64,000 nucleotides of DNA, from NCBI GenBank assembly GCA_024742735.1, contig JANSXV010000008.1, forward strand, positions 1 to 64,000, written 5' to 3'. Position numbers and translations under genes: made by a program. Positions 8,305-15,460 of the stretch are shown in pieces; the first letter of the stretch is position 1, and every line of letters begins with the position of its first letter. Under the pieces are notes generated by a model. The model searched no databases. It was not told the origin of the DNA and saw only the letters and a program-made list of their open reading frames with translations. This stretch comes from Alphaproteobacteria bacterium (GTDB taxonomy: Bacteria; Pseudomonadota; Alphaproteobacteria; Caulobacterales; Maricaulaceae).

Positions 8305-8544
8305 ATGCCTCGCAAACGCCGCAACGCTAAGGCCCGCGCCCAGATCGGCCCTGACGCCCTGGACGCCTTCAAGGCTGGCCGGTGGATGGACCTGCACCGC
8401 GCCTTGGGCCTTCGCCCCTGGGAAGCCTCGCCGCTGGACGCGACCGCGCCAGAGCCGCCCTCATGGGCCGCATGTGACGCATCAACCGCATGGGCCGCAT
8501 CATGGCCGCGTGCGTATGCCCTGCGCACTGAGCTAGTGGCGTAG
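8305..8544 (+). CDS. Small unknown protein after the terminase
   Basis: This 79-residue protein begins with a very basic stretch (MPRKRRNAKARAQIG), followed by a helical tract (ALDAFKAGRWMDLHRALGLRPWE) and a Trp/Ala-rich tail. It starts 6 bases after the terminase stop and is probably co-translated. It may bind DNA or a packaging partner, but no known domain is recognised. Confidence 0.6.
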   Translation: MPRKRRNAKARAQIGPDALDAFKAGRWMDLHRALGLRPWEASPLDATAPEPPSWAACDASTAWAASWPRAYALRTELVA

Positions 8545-8884
8545 GGGGGCGTTAGGTCTTCACGGCGGCGATCAGCGGACCGGCGGGGTGGTCAGCCGTC
8601 AGCGCTAATACAGGAAACGCCTCGTGCGCGCGTGCGCGCAACGGGCCTCGCATTCTTCAGCGCGCCCGGATCGGAGACCGGCGTGGGGCCTCTCTGCATT
8701 TCTCCGCAATTCAAATGTTGACCTTGAGCGGGATGAACAGGTGGCGCGGTGGGTCTACCTGCAAGGGCTAAAGGTTTCGGACAATCTGTCCGAAACTGAG
8801 AAAGCCAAAGGAGGAAGGCCGGGCGCGGGGCGCGGGTCAAATGGCGCAGATTGATCCGACGCTTAGGAAACTACGCCGAAAAGA
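8545..8884. other. Intergenic stretch of the element with no assignable gene
   Basis: This 340-bp stretch lies between the last head-module gene and the stop of the divergent regulator gene. It has no ORF that looks like a real protein. Its main feature is the palindrome at 8774-8796, listed separately. Confidence 0.5.
8774..8796. promoter_or_regulatory. Perfect 10-3-10 palindrome, candidate operator
   Basis: gtttcggaca and tgtccgaaac are exact inverted repeats separated by atc. No T-run follows, so a dimeric-protein binding site is more likely than a terminator. The winged-helix gene at 8885-9319 lies beside it and is the obvious candidate binder, although the palindrome is at that gene's 3' side. 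Confidence 0.5.
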
Positions 8885-9319
8885 TCATACACTTATCGCC
8901 CGGCCCGCATCGGTCAGCCCGACATAGCTTTGGCCCTGGCGCGATGCTCTGGAGCGCTCCACCAGCCCGCGACGTTCAAGCGCGGTGATGGCGCGCGAAA
9001 GGTTCACAACATCGTCGATGTTGCGTTCGCGGCGTTCGCGCTTGCGGCCCGCGCGTGGTCGAAATCGGGCAATGCTCGCGCCGAGCGAAAGGATCAGCGC
9101 CGCGTCTTTGTCGCCGTCGCGGGCTTGGCGTTCAATCTCTTCGCGCCAAGCCTTTGCACCCTCCATCTGTTCGATGACGACCGGGTGTTCGCGCTGAGCT
9201 ATCGCGGATACCCGGTCATGTATAACCGCAACCGCGAACCAGGCCGGGCCTTGTTCGACCTCAAGCTCAAGGAGCGCCCGCATCACCATGCGCTGAGATG
9301 ACCCTAACCCGCGACCCAT
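8885..9319 (-). CDS. Winged-helix (MarR-like) regulator, divergent from the rest of the element
   Basis: This 144-residue protein has a C-terminal winged HTH: NLSRAITALERRGLVERS is the recognition region and YVGLTDAGRAI the wing. The N-terminal half is helical (SSQRMVMRALLELEVEQG). A basic linker (RPRAGRKRERRERN) lies between. It is the only well-supported protein gene of the element on the minus strand, which is typical of the lysogeny-type regulator of islands and satellites. It may repress the main operon or sense a helper phage; the palindrome at 8774-8796 is a candidate target. The HTH call is good; the role is inferred. Confidence 0.72.
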   Translation of the reverse strand: MGRGLGSSQRMVMRALLELEVEQGPAWFAVAVIHDRVSAIAQREHPVVIEQMEGAKAWREEIERQARDGDKDAALILSLGASIARFRPRAGRKRERRERNIDDVVNLSRAITALERRGLVERSRASRQGQSYVGLTDAGRAISV

Positions 9320-9388
9320 TCCAAAATCCCTTCAAACGTGGAAATGGGCGGACCTGAAAGCCCGCCCGCTTCACCTTCTCCGCCGCGA

Positions 9389-9441
9389 CCCGTGTTGCGC
9401 TTGTTACTCATGTTACGCATCTCAGGGAGGGGAGCCCAGGC
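9389..9441 (+). pseudogene. Duplicated fragment of the DUF3631 ATPase gene
   Basis: 45 of 53 bases match 5225-5277 inside the ATPase gene without gaps, including the double TGTTAC repeat (9402-9417 here). No open frame continues the ATPase, so this is either a remnant of a second related replication gene or a retained DNA signal. It sits in the roughly 480-bp stretch between the regulator and tRNA-Tyr, which otherwise holds only the doubtful small ORF below and an AT-rich run before the attachment site. Confidence 0.6.
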
Positions 9442-9449
9442 GCCCTCCC

Positions 9450-9707
9450 TCACTCATGGCGGCGCGGGCCAGGAACATCGTCTGGTGCACCTGGTGGCAA
9501 CCTGCCCTGCCCGTCCGCCCATAGCGCTTCCACCTGGACCCGATCGCCGCAGCGCTTGCACCTGCGCTCACGCAAGGCCGCGCCCTGCTGAATCATCGCC
9601 TGCTGGTCCCGTTCGGCCTTGATGCTGACCGGCGCGAAGCAATCACGGGCGCATGTGACCCTGAAGACGGCGATATGTGGGCGTCTAAGCTGACTGGATT
9701 CATGCAT
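9450..9707 (-). CDS. Possible small cysteine-rich protein
   Basis: An 85-residue frame starting at ATG 9707 (GTG 9716 is possible) contains VTCARDC and RRCKRCGDR, two cysteine pairs that could form a zinc knuckle, and ends in a Pro/Gly-rich tail. It lies upstream of, and on the same strand as, the winged-helix gene. Composition and cysteine pairing are suggestive, but no family is recognised and it may be spurious. Confidence 0.3.
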   Translation of the reverse strand: MHESSQLRRPHIAVFRVTCARDCFAPVSIKAERDQQAMIQQGAALRERRCKRCGDRVQVEALWADGQGRLPPGAPDDVPGPRRHE

Positions 9708-9800
9708 GTTCTGCACTGCCTACAGGATGGCTGGCAGGATGGTGGGTTGATATCAAGCTGCTCCAGAAAATTTAATTAAATCAAATGCCTAGATGGTAAA

Positions 9801-9815
9801 ATGGTGGAGGGGGCT
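9801..9815. repeat. Right attachment site (15-bp direct repeat, inside tRNA-Tyr 3' end)
   Basis: This copy of atggtggagggggct is identical to 676-690. It overlaps the encoded CCA, the discriminator and the 3' acceptor strand of tRNA-Tyr, so the tRNA stays intact after integration. An AT-rich run (9768-9800) borders it on the element side. Confidence 0.9.
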
Positions 9816-9887
9816 GGATTCGAACCAGCGTACGCCGAAGCGGGCAGATTTACAGTCTGCTGGATTTAACCACTCTCCCACCCCTCC
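9802..9887 (-). tRNA. tRNA-Tyr (anticodon GTA)
   Basis: On the minus strand, GGAGGGG pairs with the CCCCTCC 3' strand, the anticodon loop is CTGTAAATC (GTA), a long variable arm is present as expected for tRNA-Tyr, and the discriminator A is followed by an encoded CCA (9802-9804). Its 3' end is the integration target of the 9.1 kb element. Confidence 0.96.
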
Positions 9888-10035
9888 ACTGAGCTCCTCT
9901 CTTTCGAGAGGATGCGCCCGCGGGAGCCGGGCGCTTGGGACCCGATCAAAAAACCGCCCCGCCAAACCCGATTGCGCCAGGGCGCTTGGGGCTTTAACGA
10001 GGCTGCTCCTTCGATCACGAGCGCGGACTATAGTC

Positions 10036-10875
10036 ATGGCCCCAACACGGCGCAACACCGGCAAGCGTCCCGATGCAGCACGGCGCTCAGGACCTCGGAA
10101 GCCGGGCGGCAAGCCGCGCGCCCAGGGCGGCGAAACCGACCCGAATGAAGGCTGGATCTGGGGCCGTCACGCTGTTCTGGCCGCGCTCGCCAATCCGCGC
10201 CGTCAGGTCCTGTCCATACATGTGACCCGCAACGCCGCCGATGACCTGTCCGACGCCGATCTGAAACGCGCCAGCCTGGAACCGCCTCACGAGATCGCCT
10301 CGCGCCTGCCCGATGGCGCAGTCCACCAGGGCTTCGCCGTGAAGGCCCGGGCCCTGCCGTCGGAACCGCTTTCGGCAGTGGCCGATCCGACCCATGGGCT
10401 CCTTGTGGTGCTCGACCAGATCACCGACCCGCAGAATGTCGGCGCGATCTTCCGCTCCGCCGCCGCCTTCGGCGCAAGGGCCGTGATCATGCAGGACCGC
10501 AAGTCCCCGCCCCTGTTCGGCGCCCTGTGCAAGGCGGCTGTCGGATGTGTGGAGACCGTCAGCCATGTGCGCGTGACCAATATCGCCGATACGCTGATCG
10601 AGCTGTCGAAGGAGGGCCGCGTTTCCATCGGTCTCGCGGGCGAGGCCGAGACGTCCCTGTCTGATCTGGTCGCCGAGCATGCCGGTCCCGGGCTTGTCAT
10701 CGTCATGGGCGCAGAGGGCGACGGCTTGCGCCCGCGCGTGGCCGAGCACTGCACCGCCCTGGCGCGCATTCCCATGGGGCCGAAGGCGGAGAGCCTGAAC
10801 GTGTCGGCGGCTGCGGCGATCGCCCTCTACGAAGCCTCCCGCTTCGATCCGCGGATCAATCCGGCCGAAGGCTGA
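10036..10875 (+). CDS. rlmB: 23S rRNA (guanosine-2'-O)-methyltransferase, TrmH/SpoU family
   Basis: RlmB methylates the 2'-O of G2251 in the 23S rRNA P-loop. The protein has 279 residues from ATG 10036. A basic N-terminal tail comes first, then the substrate-binding domain (WIWGRHAVLAALANP, residues about 40-55) and the SPOUT knot with the three family motifs: DQITDPQNVGAIFRSAAAFG, VIVMGAEGDGLRP and IPMGPKAESLNVSAAAAIALYE. An in-frame extension back to 9793 only reads through the complement of tRNA-Tyr and is rejected. The gene is divergent from tRNA-Tyr. Confidence 0.94.
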   Translation: MAPTRRNTGKRPDAARRSGPRKPGGKPRAQGGETDPNEGWIWGRHAVLAALANPRRQVLSIHVTRNAADDLSDADLKRASLEPPHEIASRLPDGAVHQGFAVKARALPSEPLSAVADPTHGLLVVLDQITDPQNVGAIFRSAAAFGARAVIMQDRKSPPLFGALCKAAVGCVETVSHVRVTNIADTLIELSKEGRVSIGLAGEAETSLSDLVAEHAGPGLVIVMGAEGDGLRPRVAEHCTALARIPMGPKAESLNVSAAAAIALYEASRFDPRINPAEG

Positions 10876-10943
10876 GCGTCTGGTCGATCCGCCCGGCGGC
10901 CTGCAGCGTAAGAAGTAGCATTGCAGCACCGAGGAGCCCCGCC

Positions 10944-11531
10944 ATGCCGACTGCTATCACACGCGTGATCCGCCTGCTGGTTCTGCCCGCGATGCTGATG
11001 CTGACCGCCTGCGCCGGGGGTCCGCAGCCCGCGGACCGGTCCGCGGAGTCTCCCTCCATGCTTCTGGAAGAGGTGCTGACCGGACGCACTTACGCCTACG
11101 CGGTGTTCGAGCGCGGAGGCGTCCTCGACCGGCGTTTCTGGGTGGAGGCCGTCGGCGACTGGGACGGAGACGCGCTGACCTTGGAGGAATACTTCCTCTA
11201 TGACGACGGGCGCACCGACGAGCGCGTCTGGACCTTCCGCAAGACCAGCGAGACCGCCTATGTGGGCACGGCCGCCGACGTGATCGGTCAGGCCGATGTC
11301 GAGGTCTTCGGCGACGCGGCCTATTTCGAGTACCGCGTCGATCTGGAGATGGAAGACGGATCGACCGTCGAGGTGAACTTCCAGGACCGGCTCTACCGGG
11401 TCAGCGAGGACACCATCATCAACCGGGCCACGGTGAAGAAGTTCGGCCTGGTGGTCGGACAGGTCACCGTGGTGTTCTTCAAGGATCGTCCGGCCGACTG
11501 GCCGGACATCCCCGGCGCCCCGCCGCTCTAG
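10944..11531 (+). CDS. DUF3833 family lipoprotein
   Basis: This 195-residue exported protein has a lipoprotein signal: a hydrophobic stretch LLVLPAMLMLTACAGG with the lipobox Cys at about residue 23. The mature part matches the DUF3833 pattern: RRFWVEAVGDWDGDALTLEE, then YFEYRVDLEMEDGSTVEV, then RATVKKFGLVVGQVTVVFF. These are acidic beta-rich proteins of unknown role in the envelope. The stop overlaps the convergent GIN-domain gene by 4 bases. Family call good, function unknown. Confidence 0.8.
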   Translation: MPTAITRVIRLLVLPAMLMLTACAGGPQPADRSAESPSMLLEEVLTGRTYAYAVFERGGVLDRRFWVEAVGDWDGDALTLEEYFLYDDGRTDERVWTFRKTSETAYVGTAADVIGQADVEVFGDAAYFEYRVDLEMEDGSTVEVNFQDRLYRVSEDTIINRATVKKFGLVVGQVTVVFFKDRPADWPDIPGAPPL

Positions 11532-12511
11532 CAGCCGGTCTCGAAATCACCGCTGCCCGTGGTGCGAAGGCTTTGCACGCTTTCGGCGGCCCCGACCCTC
11601 ACGCCGCCGCTGCCCGACAGGCGGACATCGACGCTGGCGGCGGTTCCGCAGAAGCGCACGCTGCTTGACCCGCTGGAGCGCACTTCAAAGGAGGCCGCGC
11701 GCCCATCCGCGATGCGCACATCGCCTGAGCCGGACAGGGTGACCGCCAGCGGGCCGTCGAGGCGGCCCATCACAAGCTCGGCTGAGCCGCCTGACCGCAT
11801 CGTCAGTCCCTGCGCAGAGACGGCTTCCAAGTCACCGCTGCCGCTGGCGGAATAGACCAGCGGACCAGAGATCGCGCCAAGCTCGACATCACCCGATCCG
11901 CTGACGCTGACATCCGCGCTGGCGGCATTCCCGACCGTCACGTCGCCGGAGCCGGATACGGAGACCGACAGCTCTCCGGTCACGTCGCCCAGCGTCACAT
12001 CGCTGGAGCCGGCGATGGCGATTCGCGCCGCGCCGCCGACATCGCCAGCCGTCACATCCGCTGAACCGGCCAGACCGAGCTGCGCGGCGCCCGCGATGTC
12101 GCCGGCCTCCACCGAACCGCAGCTGGACAGACCAAGATCGAGCGAAGCCAGATCGCCGAGACGCGCGCGCACGATGGAGTCTTCAAGCTCCACCGCCGCG
12201 GGTTCCGGGGTGGTGATGACCAGAAGCGGCAATTCGTCGAAGGACCGCGCGGACCGGCGGTTCACGCCGACCCGGGTCTGGCGCCAGCCACCCCGGCAGC
12301 CCCATTCGCGCATGTCGCGTCCGCCATCGATGACGAGCGAAGCCGCCGTCTCCTCGATGCTGACCGGTCCCTCCGCGTCGGGGCGCTCGATTCGCACTGA
12401 CAGGCTCGCGCCCTCCTCGATGCGGATTTCTCCGGCGAAGTCGGTAATGGAGATGGACGGTGCGCCGGAAGCCTGGACGGCGGCGGCTGCGGCGAGGACG
12501 AGGAGGGACAT
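11528..12511 (-). CDS. GIN-domain (DUF2807-like) repetitive beta-helix protein
   Basis: This 327-residue exported protein has an N-terminal hydrophobic signal (MSLLVLAAAAAVQASG). From residue about 120 onward it consists of repeating short strands with recurring SGSGDV/AGSSDV motifs, as in GIN or putative auto-transporter-adhesin head domains. These fold as right-handed beta-helices. The Gly-Ser-Gly-Asp turns are very regular, about one every 18-20 residues. The two Cys in the first half (EWGCRGG, SSCGS) may pair. Such proteins are envelope-associated with unknown role. It is convergent with the DUF3833 gene. Confidence 0.75.
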   Translation of the reverse strand: MSLLVLAAAAAVQASGAPSISITDFAGEIRIEEGASLSVRIERPDAEGPVSIEETAASLVIDGGRDMREWGCRGGWRQTRVGVNRRSARSFDELPLLVITTPEPAAVELEDSIVRARLGDLASLDLGLSSCGSVEAGDIAGAAQLGLAGSADVTAGDVGGAARIAIAGSSDVTLGDVTGELSVSVSGSGDVTVGNAASADVSVSGSGDVELGAISGPLVYSASGSGDLEAVSAQGLTMRSGGSAELVMGRLDGPLAVTLSGSGDVRIADGRAASFEVRSSGSSSVRFCGTAASVDVRLSGSGGVRVGAAESVQSLRTTGSGDFETGC

Positions 12512-12685
12512 GGAGTGCTCCGGGCTGACTTGTTGAACGCATGGGTGATGCGCGCGGGCGATGATCTGGATGCAAGCCTAGCCGCCACGCCCGGTCCGGA
12601 CCCGTTAAACTCTGGAAAGGCGGCTTGGGCGACGGGCGTGATTCCTGTCTCGACAAGCCGGCCCGCCTTGGGTTTGTCTCACACC

Positions 12686-14341
12686 ATGACCCATCACGAA
12701 CCCCGCACCCAGCTCTCCACCCACACCGTCGAGAACCAGTCCGAGCCGCTCGTCGGCGTGAACTGGCATGGCGGCGATGCGATCCTGTCGAGCGCGGTCG
12801 CGCGCGCCGGAGGGGCAGCCCACGCAGACCGGCTGAACGCCTTCGGCGCTGAGGTCGGTTCCGAGCGGGTTCAGGAGCTGGGCCGGGTCGCCAACGAAAA
12901 CCCGCCCAGGTTCAAGCCCTTCGACCGGTTCGGCCATCGCATCGACGAGGTGGAGTTCCACCCCGCCTATCACGAGCTGATGGGTCTGGGCCTGTCGAAC
13001 GGCGTATCCTCCGCCGCCTGGACTGTCGACGAAGCCGGTCATGTCCTTCACGCCGCCCTGCTCATGCTCATGGGGAACGCCGACGCGGGCGTGTGCTGCC
13101 CCCAGTCCATGACCTACGCCAGCGTGCCGGCGTTGAAGCACGCCGACTGGACGGGCGACTGGATCAAGGGCGCGACGTCCGGCGCCTATGATCACCGCTT
13201 CCTCCCGCCCGATCAGAAGTCCGGCCTGACGATCGGCATGGCCATGACCGAAAAGCAGGGCGGCTCGGACGTGCGCGCCAACATGACCCGCGCCGCCGCG
13301 ATCTCCGACGACGAGGTGGAACTCACCGGACACAAATGGTTCTGCTCCGCGCCCATGTCCGATGGGTTCCTGACGCTGGCCTATGAGGGCGAAGGCGATG
13401 CGCCGGCCTTGTCTTGCTTCCTGGTTCCCCGCTGGCGTCCGGACGGCACGCGCAACGCGATCGAGATCCAGCGCCTCAAGGACAAGCTCGGCGACAAGTC
13501 CAACGCCTCCTCCGAAATCGAGTACAGGCAGGCCTGGGCGCGCCGCATCGGGGAGCCGGGCCGGGGCGTGCGCACCATCATCGAGATGGTCAATCATACC
13601 CGCCTGGACTGCCTGGCCGGATCGGCTGGCCTCATCCGGTCCGCCGCCGCCCACGCGGTGTGGCACGCCGAGCGGCGCAGCGCCTTCCAGCGCCGGCTCA
13701 TCGACCAGCCGCTCATGCGCGAAGTCCTGGCCGAGCTGGGCCTGGAGGCCGAAGCGGCCGTCGCGCTCGCCTTCCGCGTCGCCGAGGCCTTCGACAAGGC
13801 CGAGACCGACCCTCACGAGGCCGGTCTCGCGCGGCTCCTGACCCCGATTGCGAAATACTGGATCTGCAAGCGCGCCCCCTACATCGCCTATGAGGCGATG
13901 GAGGCCCATGGCGGCGCGGGCTATGTGGAGGAACACCCCCTGCCCCGCATGTTCCGCCAGAGCCCGCTGAACGCCATATGGGAAGGCTCGGGCAATGTCA
14001 TCGCGCTGGACGTGCTGCGCGCGCTCTCACGCGACGCCGGCGCGCGCGAGGCGTTGTCCGCCGAGCTCGACGCGGTGCGCGGCGCTTACGCCGCGCTCGA
14101 TCTGAAGATCCATTCCCTTGAGACGATGATGATGACCGGCGTCGGCGAAACCGATGCGCGGCGCTTCACCGAAACCGCCGCCCACTGCTTCACCGCTGCC
14201 GCTCTGATCCGCGCCGGGCTCGAGCCCGCCGCTGAGGGCTATGTCGCCCGCCGAATCGCGGAGAACGCGACGACTCTGGGCGCCGGCGGAGCGAAGATCG
14301 ACGCCGAATGGCTGATCGGGCGTGCGGGGGTGTCAGCGTAG
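12686..14341 (+). CDS. AidB-like acyl-CoA dehydrogenase
   Basis: This 551-residue flavoprotein belongs to the acyl-CoA dehydrogenase superfamily, AidB branch. Diagnostic segments are the N-terminal TVENQSEPLVGVNWH, the flavin loop MTEKQGGSDVRANMTRA, GHKWFCSAPMSDGFLTL and the C-terminal GGAGYVEEHPLPRMFRQSPLNAIWEGSGNVIALDVLRAL. AidB is known from the alkylation (Ada) response in E. coli; in alphaproteobacteria many homologues simply sit in fatty- or amino-acid catabolism. No ada genes are seen nearby. The ATG at 12686 begins just before the conserved N-terminus; the frame upstream to 12515 overlaps the divergent gene's promoter region and is not used. Confidence 0.9.
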   Translation: MTHHEPRTQLSTHTVENQSEPLVGVNWHGGDAILSSAVARAGGAAHADRLNAFGAEVGSERVQELGRVANENPPRFKPFDRFGHRIDEVEFHPAYHELMGLGLSNGVSSAAWTVDEAGHVLHAALLMLMGNADAGVCCPQSMTYASVPALKHADWTGDWIKGATSGAYDHRFLPPDQKSGLTIGMAMTEKQGGSDVRANMTRAAAISDDEVELTGHKWFCSAPMSDGFLTLAYEGEGDAPALSCFLVPRWRPDGTRNAIEIQRLKDKLGDKSNASSEIEYRQAWARRIGEPGRGVRTIIEMVNHTRLDCLAGSAGLIRSAAAHAVWHAERRSAFQRRLIDQPLMREVLAELGLEAEAAVALAFRVAEAFDKAETDPHEAGLARLLTPIAKYWICKRAPYIAYEAMEAHGGAGYVEEHPLPRMFRQSPLNAIWEGSGNVIALDVLRALSRDAGAREALSAELDAVRGAYAALDLKIHSLETMMMTGVGETDARRFTETAAHCFTAAALIRAGLEPAAEGYVARRIAENATTLGAGGAKIDAEWLIGRAGVSA

Positions 14342-14389
14342 CCGCGCATCTCTGGCTCGTCGGGCACGACCTGCGCTGGCGGAGCACGA

Positions 14390-14881
14390 TCAAGCGACTG
14401 GCTTCATCATGGTCTGAGAAATCGGCGCATAGCCCAACGACTCAAAGAACTTGTGCGCTCCTGCGTTCCGCCAGCCGCTCTCCAGCACAAGCCAATCGGC
14501 TCGGAACTCTTCAGCAGCCCGTTCGGCCTCCCGAACCAACAGCCGTGCCAATCCAGTGCGCCTATGGCCAGGCGCAACAATTAAATCCTCCAGGACCAGA
14601 AACTTCGCACCGTCTTGAGAAACGAACCTGGTGCAGATCAGCGCTGCGAGCTCGTTGTCCACTCGAGCGACAGCTCGGAATACGTCACTATCAGCGTGTT
14701 CGAATTCCCTTCGCACAACCGCTTCAAGGTCCGAGCTCCACTCGTCGGCGTTTCGCGCCCGGCCCCAAAGCACTTCTGAGTGGGAAATGTAATCAGGTTC
14801 GAGTCGGAGTTGGGACGCGAACCAGTCGGCTACGCTCTCAAGCTCGCGCGGGTCAATCACCCGCTGAATATCAACGGTCAA
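14390..14881 (-). CDS. GNAT family N-acetyltransferase
   Basis: This 163-residue protein has the GNAT core: FLVLEDLIVAPGHRRTGLARLLVREAE is motif A with the acetyl-CoA loop (HRRTGLA), and WRNAGAHKFFESLGYAPISQTMMK is the C-terminal motif B region. The substrate is unknown. It starts at TTG 14881, overlapping the stop of the upstream gene by 4 bases (TTGA), so the pair is translationally coupled. GC content here is visibly lower than in flanking genes, suggesting transfer. Confidence 0.85.
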   Translation of the reverse strand: MTVDIQRVIDPRELESVADWFASQLRLEPDYISHSEVLWGRARNADEWSSDLEAVVRREFEHADSDVFRAVARVDNELAALICTRFVSQDGAKFLVLEDLIVAPGHRRTGLARLLVREAERAAEEFRADWLVLESGWRNAGAHKFFESLGYAPISQTMMKPVA

Positions 14882-15450
14882 ACGGCGCGCTCCAAATCAT
14901 CAAGCCACTTTTTTACGACCGGACACTTCATCGCTTTCGCAACATGTAGAAAAAAGTACCGGCGGTCCTCGATCGATGGCTTTTCCTTGGAGAACTTGGC
15001 GACAGGAGCATCAAAGATCTCGCGGAGGGCACGCGTGTAGTTATCTCGCCATTGAAACCAATTTTCTCTAAAGTACCATGACTGAGCTGCATCATAAAAC
15101 CAAATTACCCAACTTCCGAATATTTTTGGGTCGAAACTGTTCGCCTTACGAAGCCGCACTGCGATTTCGAACAAGTTCAGCTGTTGAAGGTAAAAATTCG
15201 TCGCCACTGCATCTCCGCTAACACTGCCTTCAAATTTATCGGGGCGCGTTGTGGCCATGTATGGCGCAAGCTGGGCACCATACTGCGCTTCGTAACGAAA
15301 GAGCTCTGTCGAGGAGAGTTCCAGCGACAGATAGTTCTCCTGCTTTCTGAGCTGAATCAATCGCCGTTGCTGCAGCAGAAATATGACCAGCGAAACGAAC
15401 AGACCGACCGCCGCGACGTAGCCTTCAAGTGACGCTTCCAATCCAAACAT
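14878..15450 (-). CDS. Unknown membrane-anchored protein coupled to a GNAT
   Basis: This 190-residue protein has one N-terminal transmembrane helix (YVAAVGLFVSLVIFLLQQRR, residues about 11-30). A cytoplasmic helical part rich in aromatic residues follows (SFDPKIFGSWVIWFYDAAQ, WYFRENWFQWRDNYTRAL). Its pattern is like small one-helix proteins annotated as hypothetical in many genomes. Codon use and GC content are lower than the neighbours. No family is assigned with confidence. Confidence 0.65.
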   Translation of the reverse strand: MFGLEASLEGYVAAVGLFVSLVIFLLQQRRLIQLRKQENYLSLELSSTELFRYEAQYGAQLAPYMATTRPDKFEGSVSGDAVATNFYLQQLNLFEIAVRLRKANSFDPKIFGSWVIWFYDAAQSWYFRENWFQWRDNYTRALREIFDAPVAKFSKEKPSIEDRRYFFLHVAKAMKCPVVKKWLDDLERAV

Positions 15451-15460
15451 CGGTGCCCCC

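Larger units (their letters stand above)
676..9815. mobile_element. Capsid-encoding integrative element (phage-satellite-like) inserted at tRNA-Tyr
   Basis: A 9.1 kb insertion is bounded by perfect 15-bp direct repeats (atggtggagggggct). The right copy covers the 3' end and CCA of tRNA-Tyr; the left copy is its displaced equivalent. Gene order is integrase, unknown, AlpA-like, unknown, zinc/toprim protein, DUF3631 ATPase, HK97 protease, major capsid protein, hairpin region, P27 terminase small subunit, small unknown, then a divergent winged-helix gene. No portal, large terminase, connector, tail or lysis gene is visible. The element could therefore build a shell and mark its DNA but would need a helper phage for the rest. 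The class closest in concept is the capsid-forming phage-inducible chromosomal island. That assignment is inference; the boundaries and gene content are seen directly. Confidence 0.88.

Noticed and set aside
8624-8854. 76-codon ORF near the palindrome
   Set aside because: No RBS, mixed composition, and half of it is arginine/serine-rich; the palindrome explains the most notable part.
9793-10035. N-terminal extension of rlmB beginning in tRNA-Tyr
   Set aside because: It only translates the complement of tRNA-Tyr (LDSNQRTPKRADLQSAGF is a typical product of such read-through); the ATG at 10036 begins the real protein.
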